A DNA stretch of 64,000 bases from JAIQFL01 sp035501495 (GTDB lineage Bacteria; Acidobacteriota; Terriglobia; Bryobacterales; Bryobacteraceae): the NCBI GenBank assembly GCA_035501495.1, contig DATJWB010000160.1, positions 1 through 64,000 of the forward strand, in the 5' to 3' direction. This document shows, in pieces, positions 34,068-43,066 of this stretch; the first letter of the stretch is position 1, and the number at the start of each line of letters is the position of its first letter. The notes beneath the pieces were generated by a model. That model did not search any database, was not told the DNA's origin, and was given only the letters and a program-made list of their open reading frames with translations. A program made the position numbers and the translations under genes.

Positions 34068-35552
34068 TTACCGCGACAGTGAATTCTTGGCCATTTCCAG
34101 GAAGGGCTGCGGGTATATTCCGATCACCAGCGTCAGGACGCCCGTAGCCACCAGCCCCACCTGCAATCCGAAACTCGTGGACAGCGGAGCCTTCTCCGTC
34201 TCATCGCGAATAAACATGCTGCGCACGATCTTGAAGTAGTAGTAGATCGCCACCGCGACATACAAGGTGGCAATCACGGCGAGCGTATAGTGGCCGGTCT
34301 GCACCAGCGCCAGGAAGATGTAGAACTTGCCCAGGAACCCGGCGGTCGGGGGGATGCCGGCGAGCGACAGCAGGAAGATCAGCATCATGACGGCGTAACC
34401 GGGATGGCGGTGCATCAGACCGTTGAAATCGTCCAGGTCTTCGCCGATGATGTTCTCGCGCCGCATCGCCACCACCACCAGGAACGCGCCCAGGTTCATG
34501 AACGTGTACACCAGGATGTACACCAGGATGCCGTTGATTCCGGTCTCGTTGCCGGCGATCAGACCGAGCAGCATATATCCCGCGTGTGAAATCGAGCTGT
34601 AAGCCAGCAGGCGCTTGATGTTGGTCTGATTGATCGCCGCCAGGTTGCCGAGCGTCAGGGTCAGGACCGCCACCACTGCCAACATGGGCTTCCACTCGTC
34701 GGCCAGCCCGTCCAGGGGGCCGCGGAAGATCCTCAGCAGAAATGCGATCGACGCCGCCTTCGAAGCCACCGACAGGTACGCCGTTACGGTGGTCGGCGCG
34801 CCCTCGTAGGCGTCCGGAGCCCACATGTGGAAGGGTGCGGCCGAAATCTTGAACAGCAGCCCGATAGACGTGGTCGCCAAGGCCAGGAAGACCACCGGAT
34901 CCCAAGGCCCCCGTTGTTGAATCGCTTCGCCCACTGCCAGCAGCGTCGTTGACCCCGAGATTCCGTAGAAGATGGAGAACCCGTACACCAGGAATCCGGT
35001 GGAAAAAGCACCCAGGAGCAGGTACTTGAGCGCCGCCTCGTTGGACCGCTTATCGGTCCGCAGGAAACCGACCATCACGTAGAAGGTCAGCGCCATCAGT
35101 TCCAGGCCGACGAAGAGCGTCACCATGTCGGTCCCGGCAGCCAGGAAATACATTCCGCATTGCGCGAACAGGATCAGCGCGTAGTATTCGCTGTGATGCT
35201 CGCCCGCGACATCCAGATACTTGTACGACACCAGCGCTACGATAATGGCCGCCGCCACGAAGATCCAGTTGAAGAAGATGCCGAAGCCATCCACTGTGAC
35301 CGAACCCTCGAAGGTCGTCAGTGCGCCGTTGGCGGAGATCCAAGCCCATTGGCGAAACAAAGCCACGCCGGTGAGGATCTCCGCCAGGATCACGAAAATC
35401 GGCATGAACTTGCGCTGCCGCGGATCGGGGAACAGCGGTCCCAGGAACGGCAGATTATCGAACAGCAGAATCGCGCACCCGAACAGCGCCATCATGATCG
35501 CCGGCATGATGGAGAAGTGGTCGTTGACTGTGTAGAACTGGCTGGGATTCAT
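34068..35552 (-). CDS. nuoN: NADH-quinone oxidoreductase subunit N
   Basis: 494 residues with about 14 membrane segments. It belongs to the Mrp-type antiporter-like proton channels of the complex I membrane arm: conserved Glu in GLELMALTFYVM, Lys in KISAAPFHMWAPDAYEGAP, and YSSISHAGYML. The ATG at 35552 overlaps the nuoM stop (ATGA), indicating coupled translation. Length is normal. Confidence 0.95.
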   Translation of the reverse strand: MNPSQFYTVNDHFSIMPAIMMALFGCAILLFDNLPFLGPLFPDPRQRKFMPIFVILAEILTGVALFRQWAWISANGALTTFEGSVTVDGFGIFFNWIFVAAAIIVALVSYKYLDVAGEHHSEYYALILFAQCGMYFLAAGTDMVTLFVGLELMALTFYVMVGFLRTDKRSNEAALKYLLLGAFSTGFLVYGFSIFYGISGSTTLLAVGEAIQQRGPWDPVVFLALATTSIGLLFKISAAPFHMWAPDAYEGAPTTVTAYLSVASKAASIAFLLRIFRGPLDGLADEWKPMLAVVAVLTLTLGNLAAINQTNIKRLLAYSSISHAGYMLLGLIAGNETGINGILVYILVYTFMNLGAFLVVVAMRRENIIGEDLDDFNGLMHRHPGYAVMMLIFLLSLAGIPPTAGFLGKFYIFLALVQTGHYTLAVIATLYVAVAIYYYFKIVRSMFIRDETEKAPLSTSFGLQVGLVATGVLTLVIGIYPQPFLEMAKNSLSR

Positions 35553-37246
35553 TGCATGCCTCCGGCAGGGGCCAGGGGCCGGGGGCCGGGGGCCGGGGCC
35601 CGAGATCCGGTGGACGTGTCAGATTTCGATGACTGGATGGCAGCAATCGTCCGGTCAGCGCTGCCGGAGACCCGAGTGTCTACAGGAGCTGCTACGCCAC
35701 TGGCCCCTGGCCCCTGTCCCCCGGCCCCTGCTAATTGCGGGCCGTTCCCCCCAAAATACCCGGGTCTCACGCGCTGCACGATCTCCGTCACCGGCTGGCG
35801 CAGGATGTCGAAGTAGGGCTTCGGGAAGACGCCGATCCAGATCGCCCACGCGATTAGAGGGATGAATGTCGCGATCTCGCGGAAACTCATATCCGGTATC
35901 GTCAGATTCTTGCCATTGGTCACCTGCCCGAGCATGGTCCTCTGGTACAGCCACAACAGATATGCCGCGCCCAGAATCACGCCCGTGACCGCGAATGCCG
36001 CCCACGCGCGGTGAGCCTCAAAAGCGCCCTGGAGGATCGTGAACTCGCCGACGAAGCCATTCAACAGCGGCAGCCCCGCCGAGCTCAGCATCGCAATCGC
36101 GAAGATCGTCGCGAACTTTGGCATCACGTGCGCCAGCCCGCCGTACTCCTTGATCTCGCGCGTGTGCCTCCGCTCGTAAATCACCCCGATCACCATGAAG
36201 AGCATGCCCGTCGATATCCCGTGATTGATCTGCTGCAGCACGCTGCCCGCAATCCCGTTGGGATTGAGCGCAAAGATCCCCAGCGTGCAGAAGCCCAGGT
36301 GGCTCACCGAAGAGTAGGCCACCAGCTTCTTCCAATCCTTCTGCATGAGGCTCACCAGCGCGCCGTAGATGATCCCGATAATCGAAAGCACCGCCAGGAT
36401 CTGCACGATGGTCTGGTCCACGGACGCCTGCGGCAGCAGCGGCAGTGAGAACCGCAGGAATCCGTATGTCCCCATCTTCAGCAGGACGGCGGCCAGGATC
36501 ACCGAGCCCGCGGTGGGTGCCTCCACGTGCGCATCCGGCAGCCACGTGTGGAACGGGAACATGGGCACCTTGATGGCGAACCCGATGAAGAACGCCCAGA
36601 AGATCCACTGCTGCGTTCCCAGCGGCATGCTGGTCTTCATCAGCTCGGAAATCTCGAACGTGTAAACGTGGAACTGATCGTAATGCTGGAAGTACAGCGT
36701 CAGAATGCCCAGCAGCATCAGCACCGACCCGGCCAGCGTGTAGAGGAAGAACTTGATCGCCGCGTACAGCTTTCGCGGACCGCCCCATACCCCGATGATG
36801 AAGTACATGGGCACCAGCACCAGCTCCCAAAACACGTAGAACAGGAAGAAATCGAGCGAGATGAACACGCCGATCATTCCCGTCTGCAACAGCAGAAACA
36901 TCGCGTAGTATTCCTTCACGCGATCCTGCACCGCGTTCCACGACCCCAATACCGCGATGAAGCCCATCAGCGTGGTGAGCATCACCAGCAGCAGGCTGAT
37001 GCCGTCGATTCCAAGGTGGTAATGCGCGCCCAGTGCGGGAATCCAATCCACCCGTTCCTCGAATTGGAAGCCTGGAGCGCCCGCCTGGAAATTCTTGACC
37101 AGCGGCAGCGAGATCAGAAACCCGGCGAAAGCCGCCAGGTTTGCCCAGATCCGGATCAGGTCCTTGTTCTTTCCTGGTATACACATCAGGACCACAAGGC
37201 CGGCCAAGGGCGTCAGCAGAATATAAGTCAATAAGTGCTGGTCCAT
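35549..37246 (-). CDS. nuoM: NADH-quinone oxidoreductase subunit M with extra C-terminal tail
   Basis: 565 residues. The antiporter-like core is standard (conserved Glu in FWELVLVPMYFIIG, Lys in AIKVPMFPFHTWLPDAHVEAP, YSSVSHLGFC). The core ends near residue 493 (DILRQPVTEIVQRV). The last about 70 residues are Gly/Ala/Pro-rich and are not part of the family; residues about 506-561 are encoded by a GC-rich inverted-repeat element (35566-35731) that stays in frame. The tail probably dangles at the membrane surface. Confidence 0.95.
   Translation of the reverse strand: MDQHLLTYILLTPLAGLVVLMCIPGKNKDLIRIWANLAAFAGFLISLPLVKNFQAGAPGFQFEERVDWIPALGAHYHLGIDGISLLLVMLTTLMGFIAVLGSWNAVQDRVKEYYAMFLLLQTGMIGVFISLDFFLFYVFWELVLVPMYFIIGVWGGPRKLYAAIKFFLYTLAGSVLMLLGILTLYFQHYDQFHVYTFEISELMKTSMPLGTQQWIFWAFFIGFAIKVPMFPFHTWLPDAHVEAPTAGSVILAAVLLKMGTYGFLRFSLPLLPQASVDQTIVQILAVLSIIGIIYGALVSLMQKDWKKLVAYSSVSHLGFCTLGIFALNPNGIAGSVLQQINHGISTGMLFMVIGVIYERRHTREIKEYGGLAHVMPKFATIFAIAMLSSAGLPLLNGFVGEFTILQGAFEAHRAWAAFAVTGVILGAAYLLWLYQRTMLGQVTNGKNLTIPDMSFREIATFIPLIAWAIWIGVFPKPYFDILRQPVTEIVQRVRPGYFGGNGPQLAGAGGQGPGASGVAAPVDTRVSGSADRTIAAIQSSKSDTSTGSRAPAPGPRPLAPAGGMQ
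35566..35731. repeat. REPIN-like element: inverted GC-rich arrays flanking a unique core (copy 1)
   Basis: The left array (35566-35601) repeats the unit GGGGCCA/GGGGGCC about five times. The right array (35699-35731) carries the reverse-complement unit TGGCCCC about four times. About 97 bases of unique sequence lie between. The whole would fold into a long stem. It lies inside the 3' end of nuoM. A second element of the same design lies at 40833-40952. Confidence 0.7.
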
Positions 37247-37250
37247 ATGG

Positions 37251-39518
37251 TTAGCGAACTACGAAGTACCCCAGAAACGCCAATGCGCCCACCACCACGA
37301 AGAACGCGTACGCCTGCACGCGCCCCGTTTGCAGCATGCAGACCGGATACGACATCATCTTCACGAAGAACGAGCCGAAGCGGACGGCGCCGTCCACGAT
37401 CCAGGTGTCCCACCACATCGATACCGTGGAGCTGAAGCGTGTGAGCCACCCTGCGCCATTCACGCCGCCATCCACCACGTTGCGGTCGAACGCGCCGCAC
37501 AACTCGCCGCCGCCTTTGCACAAGCCGTTCACAAAGAGGAAATCGTAGACCTCATCCACGTACCACTTGTTGTACAGCAGCCCGTGCAGCGGTTTGAGCG
37601 TTTGGGACAGCGTTTCGGGAATGTGCGGTTTGTGGCAGTAAAAGTAGCGGGCGATGGTGATCCCGATGACCGCAATCGCCACGGAGAGGCCCATGAGAAT
37701 CCACTCCAGGGACGAGGAACTCTCTCCTTCTTTCATGGCCTCGGTGGCGGCGGTAGCAAATACCGGCCCTAGCCAACTCTCGAACGTGTGGAAGGCTTGG
37801 GGCAGGTTCCACACTTTGGGCGTGCTCAAATATCCGGCGGTCACGCTGCCGAGCGCCAGGATCATCAGCGGCACGGTCATGGCGGGGCCCGACTCGTGGA
37901 TATGCGCCTCCACTTCCGGCTTCACCCGCGATTGGCCGTAGAACGTCAGGTACATGAGCCGCCACATGTAGAAAGCCGTCATGCCCGCGGTGATCAGGCC
38001 TACGACATACAGAAAGTGCGAACCCTGCGCCGAAGTGTACGTCTCGCCGAGGATCTGATCCTTCGAAAAGAAACCTGCCAGACCCGGGATTCCGGCGATC
38101 GCCACGGAGCCGATCCACATGGTGGCGTACGTAATGGGAATCTTCTTGCGGAGCGCTCCCATATGCCGCATGTCCTGCTCGCCCGACAAGGCGTGAATCA
38201 CCGAGCCGGAACCAAGGAACAACAGCGCCTTGAAGAACGCGTGCGTGAACAGATGGAAGACGGCGACCCAGTAAGCGCCGACCCCCAACGCCAGGAACAT
38301 GTACCCAAGCTGGCTCACCGTGGAATACGCCAGCACGCGTTTGATATCGTTCTGCACCAGCGCGATAGTCGCCGCCAGGATCGCGGTGAACGCACCCACC
38401 GTTGCTACCACCGTCAGCGTCGAAGGCGTCAACTGGAAGAGCGCCGACGACCGCGCCACCATGTACACGCCCGCGGTCACCATGGTCGCCGCGTGGATCA
38501 GCGCCGACACGGGCGTCGGACCTTCCATCGCGTCGGGAAGCCAGACGTACAAGGGAAACTGTGCGGATTTTCCAGTGGCACCGATAAACAGCAGCAGCGT
38601 CATCACGCTCAGCACGCCGAAACCGGCGGTCTCGGCCTGAAATTGGCCAGTAGCCAGCGCCGCCCGGACATCGGTGAACTTCACCGTGCCCAGCACCGAG
38701 AGCATCAGCAGCATGCCGAGGATGAAACCGGCGTCGCCCACGCGATTCACGACGAATGCTTTCTTGCCCGCATCCCCGGCCGACTTCTTTTGGAAGTAAA
38801 ACCCGATCAGCAGGTAGCTGCACAACCCCACGCCCTCCCAGCCCACGAAAAGCAGCGCGTAGTTGTTGGCCAGCACCAGCATCAGCATGAAAAACACGAA
38901 CAGGTTCATGTAGCCGAAGAACCGGTAGTAGCCGTTGTCGTGCGCCATGTACCCGGTTGAATACACATGGATCAGAAACCCGATTCCGGTCACCACCAGG
39001 ATCATGACGCTCGACAGCGGGTCGAGCAGGAAGCCCCAATCCGCCTGGAAGATCGCGGTGTTCCCATTGGCCATGTGGAACGGCATCCCCGCCAGCCACG
39101 TGAACTTCACCACTTCGTGGACCCGCTCCGACTGCTGCGCGAGTTGCCACACCGCGCCCACCGAGTAGATGAACGAAATCAGCACCATCCCCGGGCAGAT
39201 CAGGTCGATGAGGAACTTCAGCGGCGAGTGCCCGTGCCCCTGCGCATCGTGCCCGTGATCATGCGAATGATCATGCCCAACCGTGTGGTCGTGCACGTGG
39301 ACATGCCCGTGCGAATGATCATGCGTGTGCGTGTGTCCGTCGTGGTGGTGTTCCCCGGCCCCATGATCGTGGCCGTGTTCGTAGATCGGCTCGACTCCCG
39401 GAGCGATCGCCACATCGGAAGGCGGCTGCGGATCCAAACGCTTCCCAAGCAGCAGCATCAGTGCCGCGCCCAGCAGCGGAAACAGGGGAATCAGCCAGAT
39501 ATTGTCGAGGAAGTTCAC
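37251..39518 (-). CDS. nuoL: NADH-quinone oxidoreductase subunit L with His-rich insertion
   Basis: 755 residues, longer than the usual 610-680. The antiporter-like core is complete (WEGVGLCSYLLIGFYF, KSAQFPLYVWLPDAMEGPTPVSALIHAATMV read in two parts), followed by the C-terminal lateral-helix region. Between the first and second membrane segments, residues 47-98 are a His/Asp/Gly-rich loop with 22 histidines in about 50 residues (HGHDHGAGEHHHDGHTH is part of it). This is not part of known complex I subunits. It resembles metal-binding loops of zinc or nickel carriers and may bind metal. Confidence 0.95.
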   Translation of the reverse strand: MNFLDNIWLIPLFPLLGAALMLLLGKRLDPQPPSDVAIAPGVEPIYEHGHDHGAGEHHHDGHTHTHDHSHGHVHVHDHTVGHDHSHDHGHDAQGHGHSPLKFLIDLICPGMVLISFIYSVGAVWQLAQQSERVHEVVKFTWLAGMPFHMANGNTAIFQADWGFLLDPLSSVMILVVTGIGFLIHVYSTGYMAHDNGYYRFFGYMNLFVFFMLMLVLANNYALLFVGWEGVGLCSYLLIGFYFQKKSAGDAGKKAFVVNRVGDAGFILGMLLMLSVLGTVKFTDVRAALATGQFQAETAGFGVLSVMTLLLFIGATGKSAQFPLYVWLPDAMEGPTPVSALIHAATMVTAGVYMVARSSALFQLTPSTLTVVATVGAFTAILAATIALVQNDIKRVLAYSTVSQLGYMFLALGVGAYWVAVFHLFTHAFFKALLFLGSGSVIHALSGEQDMRHMGALRKKIPITYATMWIGSVAIAGIPGLAGFFSKDQILGETYTSAQGSHFLYVVGLITAGMTAFYMWRLMYLTFYGQSRVKPEVEAHIHESGPAMTVPLMILALGSVTAGYLSTPKVWNLPQAFHTFESWLGPVFATAATEAMKEGESSSSLEWILMGLSVAIAVIGITIARYFYCHKPHIPETLSQTLKPLHGLLYNKWYVDEVYDFLFVNGLCKGGGELCGAFDRNVVDGGVNGAGWLTRFSSTVSMWWDTWIVDGAVRFGSFFVKMMSYPVCMLQTGRVQAYAFFVVVGALAFLGYFVVR

Positions 39519-39525
39519 GGCTCTC

Positions 39526-39852
39526 CTACCACTTCAGCAAATCGATTTCATCCGCCAGCACCGTTTCCTTGTTGCGGAACAGCGCGATCAGGATGCCCAG
39601 CCCTACAGCCGCCTCCGCCACCGCGTCGGTGATCACGAAAATCGCGAATACCTGCCCGCGCATGTTCGGCAGGCCGTCGAGCGGCGGCAGCGCGTGCGAA
39701 AACGCGACCAGGTTGATGTTCACCGCATTCAGAATCAGCTCGATGGACATCAGAATGATCACCACGTTGCGGCGCGTCAGCACGCCCACCGTGCCGATCA
39801 GCAGCAGCGCCGCGCTCAGCACCAGGTAATGGACCGTCGAAATCGGGTGCAT
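39526..39852 (-). CDS. nuoK: NADH-quinone oxidoreductase subunit K
   Basis: 108 residues with three membrane helices. It is recognised by LVLSAALLLIGTVGVLTRRN, IILMSIELILNAVNINLVAF (the Glu is the conserved membrane Glu) and AVAEAAVGLGILIALFR. It lies between nuoJ (two-base gap) and nuoL (seven-base gap). It belongs to the proton-translocating E-channel region. Confidence 0.95.
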   Translation of the reverse strand: MHPISTVHYLVLSAALLLIGTVGVLTRRNVVIILMSIELILNAVNINLVAFSHALPPLDGLPNMRGQVFAIFVITDAVAEAAVGLGILIALFRNKETVLADEIDLLKW

Positions 39853-39854
39853 CG

Positions 39855-40360
<506 letters not shown>

Positions 40361-40367
<7 letters not shown>

Positions 40368-40816
40368 TTGTATTGAGTGGGCTTGGGCCCCTCTTCGAGC
40401 ATTTGCCGGTCCCAGATCTGCCCCTGACGGGTGTAAGTGGCCATCTCGAAATCCTGCGTCAGCTCCAGTGCGTCCACCGGGCAGGCGTCTTCGCACAGCC
40501 CGCAGAACATGCATCGCGAAGTGTCGTAAGTGAAGTTACCGAGTTCCTTGCGCTTGGTGACTTCATTGCGCTCGCTGGAGACCACAATCAACGATTCCGG
40601 GCAGGCGAGGGCGCACAAGTTGCAAGCGATGCATAGCGTCTCGCCGTTCTCCGGATTGATGTTCAGTCTCGGGGCGCCGCGATACCGCTCCGCCACCTTG
40701 GGGCGCTCCGCCGGATACTGCTCGGTATAGATGTACTTCGGATTCTGATTCCGGAACGTGACCCACAGACCCTGAAAGAGGTCTACGAGGAAGATCTTCT
40801 TAAGAAGGTTCGCCAT
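40361..40816 (-). CDS. nuoI: NADH-quinone oxidoreductase subunit I
   Basis: 151 residues from the ATG at 40816. Two [4Fe-4S] ferredoxin motifs are intact (CIACNLCALACP, Cys 62/65/68/72; CMFCGLCEDACP, Cys 102/105/108/112). These are the N6a/N6b clusters carrying electrons to N2. An open frame continues upstream to 40918 through the GC-rich repeat element, but that part is not coding. The ribosome-binding site is weak, and the 142 bases before the gene are occupied by the repeat. Confidence 0.95.
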
Positions 40817-40832
40817 AATCAAGCCGAGTAAA

Positions 40833-40952
40833 GGGGCCGGGGGCCGGGGGCCAGGGGCCGGGGATTGGAAGCTCGCTTCGCTCGCCTCTCGAAAAACGCG
40901 AGCACAGCAAGCGACCATCTCCTGGTCCCCGGTCCCTGGCGCCTGGCCCCCG
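40833..40952. repeat. REPIN-like element: inverted GC-rich arrays flanking a unique core (copy 2)
   Basis: The left array 40833-40864 (GGGGCCG/GGGGGCC units) and the right array 40921-40952 (TGGTCCCC, TCCCTGG, CTGGCCCCC) are inverted relative to each other around about 56 bases. It fills the gap between nuoD (stop at 40959) and nuoI (start at 40816). Transcribed RNA would form a strong hairpin and could adjust expression of downstream nuo genes. Confidence 0.7.
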
Positions 40953-40958
40953 ATCGCA

Positions 40959-42071
40959 TTACCTATCTACCTCTCCTAATACGATATCGAGGGTGCCGAT
41001 GACCGCGACCACGTCCGCGATCAGGCCACCTCGGATCATCCGGTCGAGCGCCTGCAGGTTCACGAAGGACGGCGGCCGCACCCGGCAGCGGTAGGGCTGC
41101 GTCGCCCCATCGGCCACCACGTAATACCCCAGTTCGCCCTTGGGCGCTTCAATCGAAACATACGCCTCGCCGGCCGGCGGCTTGATCACTTTTCCCACCT
41201 TGCCCATGATCGGACCTTCGGGAATCGCGTCCACCGCTTGCCGGATGATCCGCACCGACTGCCGCATCTCTTGCATGCGCACGATGTACCGGTCGTAAGT
41301 ATCGCCGTTCTGGCAGGTGGGGATGTCGAACTCGTATTTCTCGTAGCCCGAATACGGCTGGGCCTTGCGCAAGTCCCATTTCACCCCAGCGGCGCGCAGC
41401 ACCGGACCGGTCACGCCGTACTCCTTGCATTCGTCGGCGGACAGGATGCCCACGTTTTTCAGGCGCGCCACCCAGATACGGTTGTTGGTCAGCAGTTCCT
41501 CGTACTCATCCACCTTGGGCAGGAACCAGTCGCAGAACGCCTTGCATTCCTGTTCGAAGCCGTCGTACGTTTCGTAAAGCAAGCCGCCGATGCGAAACGC
41601 GTGCGTGGTAAGCCGCGCCCCGCAGTATTTCTCGAAAATCTTGAGCACTTCCTCGCGCTCGCGGAAGCAGTAGAACACCGGCGTGATGGCGCCGATATCG
41701 AGCGCGTGCGTCCCCAGCCACAGGAGGTGGCTGGCAATTCGATTCAACTCCGTGAGAATGACCCGCACCACCTGCGCCCGCGGCGGAGCCTCGATGTTCA
41801 GCAGTTTTTCGACGGCCAGGCAATAGCCCAGGCCGTTGGAGACCGCGGCCACGTAGTCCATGCGGTCGACGTAGGGATTGAACTGCGCGAATGTGCGGTT
41901 CTCCGCGATCTTCTCCACGCCGCGATGCAGATAGCCGATCACGCAATCGGTGCCCAGAACCTTCTCGCCATCCAGCTTGAGGATGACGCGCAACACCCCG
42001 TGCGTGGAGGGGTGTTGCGGCCCCATGTTGAGCACCAGTTCCGTAGAGTCTAAAAAGGTTATGTCCGGCAT
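40959..42071 (-). CDS. nuoD: NADH-quinone oxidoreductase subunit D
   Basis: 370 residues. It is recognised by LNMGPQHPSTHGVLRVILKL, the loop HRGVEKIAENRTFAQ and the C-terminal DIVLGEVDR. NuoD, with NuoB, forms the quinone-binding pocket near cluster N2. The length is slightly short but complete. It starts seven bases after nuoC and its 3' end abuts the GC-rich repeat element. Confidence 0.95.
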   Translation of the reverse strand: MPDITFLDSTELVLNMGPQHPSTHGVLRVILKLDGEKVLGTDCVIGYLHRGVEKIAENRTFAQFNPYVDRMDYVAAVSNGLGYCLAVEKLLNIEAPPRAQVVRVILTELNRIASHLLWLGTHALDIGAITPVFYCFREREEVLKIFEKYCGARLTTHAFRIGGLLYETYDGFEQECKAFCDWFLPKVDEYEELLTNNRIWVARLKNVGILSADECKEYGVTGPVLRAAGVKWDLRKAQPYSGYEKYEFDIPTCQNGDTYDRYIVRMQEMRQSVRIIRQAVDAIPEGPIMGKVGKVIKPPAGEAYVSIEAPKGELGYYVVADGATQPYRCRVRPPSFVNLQALDRMIRGGLIADVVAVIGTLDIVLGEVDR

Positions 42072-42078
42072 ACAGGCG

Positions 42079-42747
42079 TCATTGCCCGCTTTCGATATTC
42101 AGGTTCTCCTGCACCCAACGGTCGTCCTGCTTCAGGATGGAATAATCTTTCCGCAGGGGATGGCCCTGCCACTCCTCCGGCAGCAGGATGCGCCGCATGT
42201 CCGGGTGGCCCGCGAACTCGATGCCGAACATATCGAACACCTCGCGTTCCAACCAGTTCGCCGTCAGGTGCACACCCACCGCCGTCTCGGGCTTGTAGCC
42301 GTCAGGGATGTACGTCTTGATCCGCACGCGCTCATTGCGCGCGAAACTATAAACGATGTACACCAGGTCAAACCGCTCGGGGCGCTTGGGCCAATCCACC
42401 GCGGTGAGGTCCACCAGATAATCGAAATCCGCTTCGAGTTTCAAATACTCCAGCACCGGAACCGCGGAGTCCTGCCTGGTCACGATGAAGTTCTGGCCCA
42501 GGTAGGTGGCGGTCTGCACGATTCGGTCGCCGAACCTCTCCTTCAATTCGCGTGCCAGGTCGCTCTCCCAGGGAGTGGAGGCCATGCCTGCGGGAGGCTT
42601 GGCAGCCGGTGCGGCGTGGGCAGCGGGGGCCGCGGGTTTTGCCGCTGGTTTGGCGGCGTCCGCTGCCGGTTTGGCCGGTGGTTTCTGTGCCCCACTCCCA
42701 TCCGGCGGAGGCGCAGGCGCACCCTCCGGCTTTTGCTCGTCAGCCAT
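42079..42747 (-). CDS. nuoC: NADH-quinone oxidoreductase subunit C with Ala/Pro/Lys-rich N-terminal tail
   Basis: 222 residues. The C-terminal about 165 residues are standard NuoC (DYLVDLTAVDW, LEREVFDMFGIEFAGHPD, GHPLRKDY). The first about 55 residues are Ala/Pro/Lys-rich low complexity, an unusual flexible tail. It is the first gene of this nuo cluster: upstream is an unrelated gene, so nuoA and nuoB are not adjacent. The ATG at 42747 is preceded by GAGG five bases upstream. NuoC joins NuoD in the peripheral arm near the quinone site. Confidence 0.93.
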   Translation of the reverse strand: MADEQKPEGAPAPPPDGSGAQKPPAKPAADAAKPAAKPAAPAAHAAPAAKPPAGMASTPWESDLARELKERFGDRIVQTATYLGQNFIVTRQDSAVPVLEYLKLEADFDYLVDLTAVDWPKRPERFDLVYIVYSFARNERVRIKTYIPDGYKPETAVGVHLTANWLEREVFDMFGIEFAGHPDMRRILLPEEWQGHPLRKDYSILKQDDRWVQENLNIESGQ

Positions 42748-42771
42748 GGATGATCCTCGTAAAGAAGACTA

Positions 42772-42818
42772 CTTGTATCACTTGCGTTGACAAGAGTCAA
42801 ATTTCACAACGTGTTGTG
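42772..42818 (-). promoter_or_regulatory. candidate promoter and operator of the nuoC-H operon
   Basis: On the minus strand, TTGACT (42800-42795, five of six bases to the -35 consensus) is followed after exactly 17 bases by TACAAG (42777-42772, four of six to the -10). Initiation would be about 18 bases before the nuoC ATG. Two palindromes overlap or lie just upstream of the -35: 42787-42800 (arms TTGAC/GTCAA on the minus strand) and 42805-42818 (CACAAC, two bases, GTTGTG). They are candidate operators. The remaining 42819-43066 holds nothing recognisable. Confidence 0.5.
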
Positions 42819-43066
42819 TGGGCGTCGCCAAAAGCCGCCCCGGCATGCTGCATTCAGATCCGGCCCCGCTGCAGAATCAGGTGTAAAACTGTGGGTGTGC
42901 CCGGCGGGCGCGGGGTGTGCCGTTTTCCCGCCGGCTTCGAAGCTCGAGTTCCGATGGAAAGGAAAGTAGAAGAACAGTTGCTCCCGGGACGGAAACCGCG
43001 ACTCCATTCCACAACCATGCTATCGCAAACCGCCGCACACCAGGATCCCGCGCTCCCGCGAGTGGT

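Noticed and set aside
35566..35731. GC-rich arrays considered as a CRISPR array
   Set aside because: Repeat units are only about seven bases with no spacers of uniform length, and the two arrays are inverted relative to each other.
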